In this document: piece by piece, positions 61,662 to 64,000 of the stretch
How the letters are laid out: every line of letters begins with the position of its first letter
Position numbering within the stretch: the stretch's first letter is position 1
NCBI RefSeq assembly: GCF_024435355.1
Contig: NZ_JAMJWG010000035.1
Span: 1-64,000 of the forward strand
Source: Streptomyces odontomachi
Lineage (GTDB): Bacteria > Actinomycetota > Actinomycetes > Streptomycetales > Streptomycetaceae
Direction of reading: 5' to 3'
Length of the DNA stretch: 64,000 nt
The notes under the pieces: generated by a model
Databases searched by the model: none
Seen by the model: only the letters and a program-made list of their open reading frames with translations
Told to the model about the DNA's origin: nothing
Translations under genes and position numbers: made by a program

Positions 61662-63052
61662 CGTCCCAAGGCTCCAAGCCGACGGCCCGCACCTCTTCGC
61701 AGGTGCGGGCCGTCGCCCCGTCTCCCTCCGCCCGTACCCAAACCCTGCTCAAGGGCAAGGACGGCATCGGCACCGTCCGCCGCACGGTCCTGCCGGGCGG
61801 CCTGCGTGTCGTCACCGAGACCCTGCCCTCCGTCCGCTCCGCCACCTTCGGCATCTGGGCCCACGTCGGCTCGCGCGACGAGACCCCGACACTGAACGGC
61901 GCCACGCACTACCTGGAGCACCTGCTCTTCAAGGGCACCGAAAAGCGCTCCGCGCTGGACATCTCCTCCGCGATCGACGCGGTCGGCGGCGAGATGAACG
62001 CGTTCACGGCCAAGGAGTACACGTGCTACTACGCACGCGTCCTCGACACCGACCTCCCCCTGGCCATCGACGTGGTCTGCGACATGCTGACCGGCTCCCT
62101 CATCCTCCAGGACGACGTGGACGCCGAGCGCGGCGTCATCCTCGAAGAGATCGCCATGACGGAGGACGACCCGAGCGACTGCGTGCACGACCTGTTCGCG
62201 CACACCATGCTCGGCGACACCCCGCTGGGCCGCCCCGTACTCGGCACCGTCGACACGGTGAACGGCCTGACGGCCGACCGTATCCGTCGCTTCTACAAGC
62301 GGCACTACGACCCGAGACACCTGGTCGTGGCGGCCGCGGGCAACATCGACCACCAGAAGGTGGTCCGCCAGGTGCGCGCCGCGTTCGACAAGGCGGGCGC
62401 CCTCACCCAGACCGACGCCGAGCCGCTGGGCCCCCGTAGCGGCCGGAAGGCGGTGCGCACCGCAGGCCGGGTCGATCTGCTGGACCGCGCGACCGAGCAG
62501 GCGCACGTCATCCTCGGCATGCCCGGGCTGCACCGCACCGACGACCGGCGCTGGGCCATGGGCGTGCTGAACACCGCCCTGGGCGGGGGCATGTCCTCCC
62601 GGCTGTTCCAGGAGGTCCGGGAGAAGCGCGGCCTCGCCTACAGCGTGTACTCGTACACCTCCGGCTTCGCCGACTGCGGCCTGTTCGGCGTCTACGCCGG
62701 CTGCCGGCCGAACCAGGTGCACGACGTCCTGGGCATCTGCCGCGACGAGCTCGACCGGGTCGCCCAGCACGGCCTGTCCGACGACGAGATCGGCCGGGCG
62801 ATCGGCCAGCTCTCCGGCTCGACCGTGCTCGGCCTGGAGGACACCGGCGCGCTGATGAACCGCATCGGCAAGAGCGAGCTGTGCTGGGGCGAGCAGATGT
62901 CGGTGGACGAGATGCTCGGCCACATATCCGCGGTCACCCCCGACGACGTCCGCGCCGTCGCACGCGACCTGCTGGGGCACCGTCCCTCGCTGTCCGTCAT
63001 CGGCCCGCTCAAGGACAAGCAGGCCGCCCGGCTGCACGACGCCGTCGCCTGA
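61658..63052 (+). CDS. M16 family zinc metalloprotease (pitrilysin / processing peptidase type)
   Basis: 464 residues. The inverted zinc motif HxxEH is in ATHYLEHLLFKGT (near 84-88), with the third ligand Glu in the downstream GVILEEIAMTEDDP region. The C-terminal half has the non-catalytic M16 domain with RLFQEVREKRGLAYSVYSY. Translationally coupled to pnp. Resembles bacterial homologues of mitochondrial processing peptidase; substrate unknown. A 25-residue N-terminal Ser/Ala lead has no signal pattern. Confidence 0.94.
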   Translation: MTSQGSKPTARTSSQVRAVAPSPSARTQTLLKGKDGIGTVRRTVLPGGLRVVTETLPSVRSATFGIWAHVGSRDETPTLNGATHYLEHLLFKGTEKRSALDISSAIDAVGGEMNAFTAKEYTCYYARVLDTDLPLAIDVVCDMLTGSLILQDDVDAERGVILEEIAMTEDDPSDCVHDLFAHTMLGDTPLGRPVLGTVDTVNGLTADRIRRFYKRHYDPRHLVVAAAGNIDHQKVVRQVRAAFDKAGALTQTDAEPLGPRSGRKAVRTAGRVDLLDRATEQAHVILGMPGLHRTDDRRWAMGVLNTALGGGMSSRLFQEVREKRGLAYSVYSYTSGFADCGLFGVYAGCRPNQVHDVLGICRDELDRVAQHGLSDDEIGRAIGQLSGSTVLGLEDTGALMNRIGKSELCWGEQMSVDEMLGHISAVTPDDVRAVARDLLGHRPSLSVIGPLKDKQAARLHDAVA

Positions 63053-63188
63053 CCGCCGCCGGCCCCGACGCCGCCGGCTCCGGTCGGGCCGGTTCCGGGG
63101 GCGGCGGCGTTTCCGCATCCGCCCGGACGGCAGGGCTCCTCGAGGGCCCGCTGGCGCCACCCGGGCCCGTAGCGAGAAGGATCAAGGA

Positions 63189-63941
63189 ATGAGCAAGTTG
63201 CGCGTGGCCGTCCTCGGCGCCCGGGGCCGCATCGGCTCCGAGGCGGCACGAGCCGTCGAGGCGGCCGAGGACATGGACCTGGTCGCCACCGTGGAGCAGG
63301 ACGACCCCCTGACGACCCTGACAGACTCCGGCGCCCAGGTCGCCATCGAGCTGACCACCCCGGCGTCCGTCATGGACAACCTGGAGTTCTGCGTCCAGCA
63401 CGGCATCCACGCCGTCGTCGGCACCACCGGCTGGACCGACGAACGCTTCGACCGGCTCAAGGGGTGGCTCGCCGACGCCCCCGGAACCGGCGTGTTCATC
63501 GCGCCGAACTTCTCCATCGGCGCCGTGCTGACCATGAAGTTCGCCGAGGTGGCTGCGCAGTACTTCGAGTCCACCGAGGTCATCGAGCTGCACCACCCGA
63601 ACAAGGTCGACGCGCCCAGTGGCACCGCCGCCCGCACCGCCCAGCTGATCGCCGCCGCCCGCGCGCGGGCGGGCAGCGCCGAGCAGCCGGACGCCACCAC
63701 GACCGCCCTGGACGGCGCCCGTGGCGCCCGCGTCGACGGCGTCCCCGTGCACTCGGTTCGGCTGCGCGGCCTGCTCGCGCACCAGGAGGTGCTGCTCGGC
63801 GGGGAGGGCGAGACGCTCACCATCCGCCATGACTCGCTGCACCACAGCAGCTTCATGCCGGGCATCCTGCTTGCGGCGCGGCGCGTGGCCGGCGCACCCG
63901 GCTTGACCTACGGTCTGGAACACTTCCTCGACCTGGGCTGA
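63189..63941 (+). CDS. dapB: 4-hydroxy-tetrahydrodipicolinate reductase
   Basis: Makes tetrahydrodipicolinate in lysine and diaminopimelate synthesis. 250 residues: the nucleotide-binding loop VLGARGRIGSEAARAVE and the catalytic HHPNKVDAPSGTAARTA segment are intact, as is NFSIGAVLTMKFAEVA. ATG 63189 follows AAGGATCAAGGA. Length is normal. Confidence 0.97.
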   Translation: MSKLRVAVLGARGRIGSEAARAVEAAEDMDLVATVEQDDPLTTLTDSGAQVAIELTTPASVMDNLEFCVQHGIHAVVGTTGWTDERFDRLKGWLADAPGTGVFIAPNFSIGAVLTMKFAEVAAQYFESTEVIELHHPNKVDAPSGTAARTAQLIAAARARAGSAEQPDATTTALDGARGARVDGVPVHSVRLRGLLAHQEVLLGGEGETLTIRHDSLHHSSFMPGILLAARRVAGAPGLTYGLEHFLDLG

Positions 63942-63958
63942 GGAGCGCCCCGTACCCG

Positions 63959-64000
63959 ATGCGCGCGAAGATCAGCTACGCGGCCCTGGCCGCCGCTCTC
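63959..64000 (+). CDS. Start of a possible further gene (truncated by window end)
   Basis: ATG 63959 begins MRAKISYAALAAAL, a basic start and hydrophobic run compatible with a signal or membrane helix. A GAGGAG lies at 63939-63944, 14 bases away, a little far. Too little is visible to name it. Confidence 0.4.
   Translation, partial: MRAKISYAALAAAL

Noticed and set aside
1..64000. tRNA or rRNA genes
   Set aside because: No cloverleaf-like GGTTCGAATCC-type T-arm with matching acceptor stem or rRNA-like conserved stretch was noticed.

Overview
The window is high-GC actinobacterial DNA. Third codon positions are almost all G or C, GTG starts are common, and the core-gene order (proS, rimP-nusA-ylxR-infB-ylxP-rbfA-truB-ribF, rpsO-pnp-M16 peptidase-dapB) is the one conserved in Streptomyces chromosomes. 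With the type VII secretion (T7SS) locus between ribF and rpsO, this makes Streptomyces or a very close relative the clear assignment. The species cannot be read from the sequence.

Layout. (1) 1-4.75 kb: intergenic repeat copy, then a four-gene ABC importer (binding lipoprotein, ATPase, two permeases), all translationally coupled after the first gene. (2) 5.0-11.1 kb: two GNAT acetyltransferases, proS, a 125-bp tandem repeat, a kinase-fold gene that has lost its catalytic residues, and a coupled lipoprotein / ferritin-like pair. (3) 11.4-20.2 kb: the translation and RNA-maturation block rimP, nusA, ylxR, infB, ylxP, rbfA, truB, ribF. (4) 20.6-27.0 kb, minus strand: a complete, tightly overlapped oligopeptide-type ABC importer whose binding protein ends in a C-terminal membrane anchor. 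(5) 27.4-58.5 kb: the T7SS (ESX-like) locus. (6) 58.7-64 kb: rpsO, pnp, M16 peptidase, dapB and the first bases of another gene.

The T7SS locus carries the core membrane genes (eccE, eccB, eccC, eccD), two mycosin-type subtilases, a WXG100 pair, and a 1375-residue EspI-like protein with a ParA/MinD ATPase domain. Around these are accessory genes: a small protein coupled to a WXG/PPE-like proline- and glycine-rich protein; a kinase-fold protein that looks like a pseudokinase; two receptor Ser/Thr kinases with PQQ-like beta-propeller ectodomains; a DUF397 protein that may be the BldB orthologue; and a minus-strand WXG-like / 761-residue helical protein / lipoprotein operon that looks like a secreted cargo unit. 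The suggested logic is that EccC, EccD, EccB and EccE form the channel, the mycosins process or stabilise it, Esx-type proteins are substrates or adaptors, and the kinase cassette senses and signals at the envelope. The channel part follows known ESX systems; the kinase and cargo roles are inference.

Dispersed repeats with 22-bp inverted ends occupy four intergenic gaps, and several strong hairpin terminators mark transcription unit boundaries.
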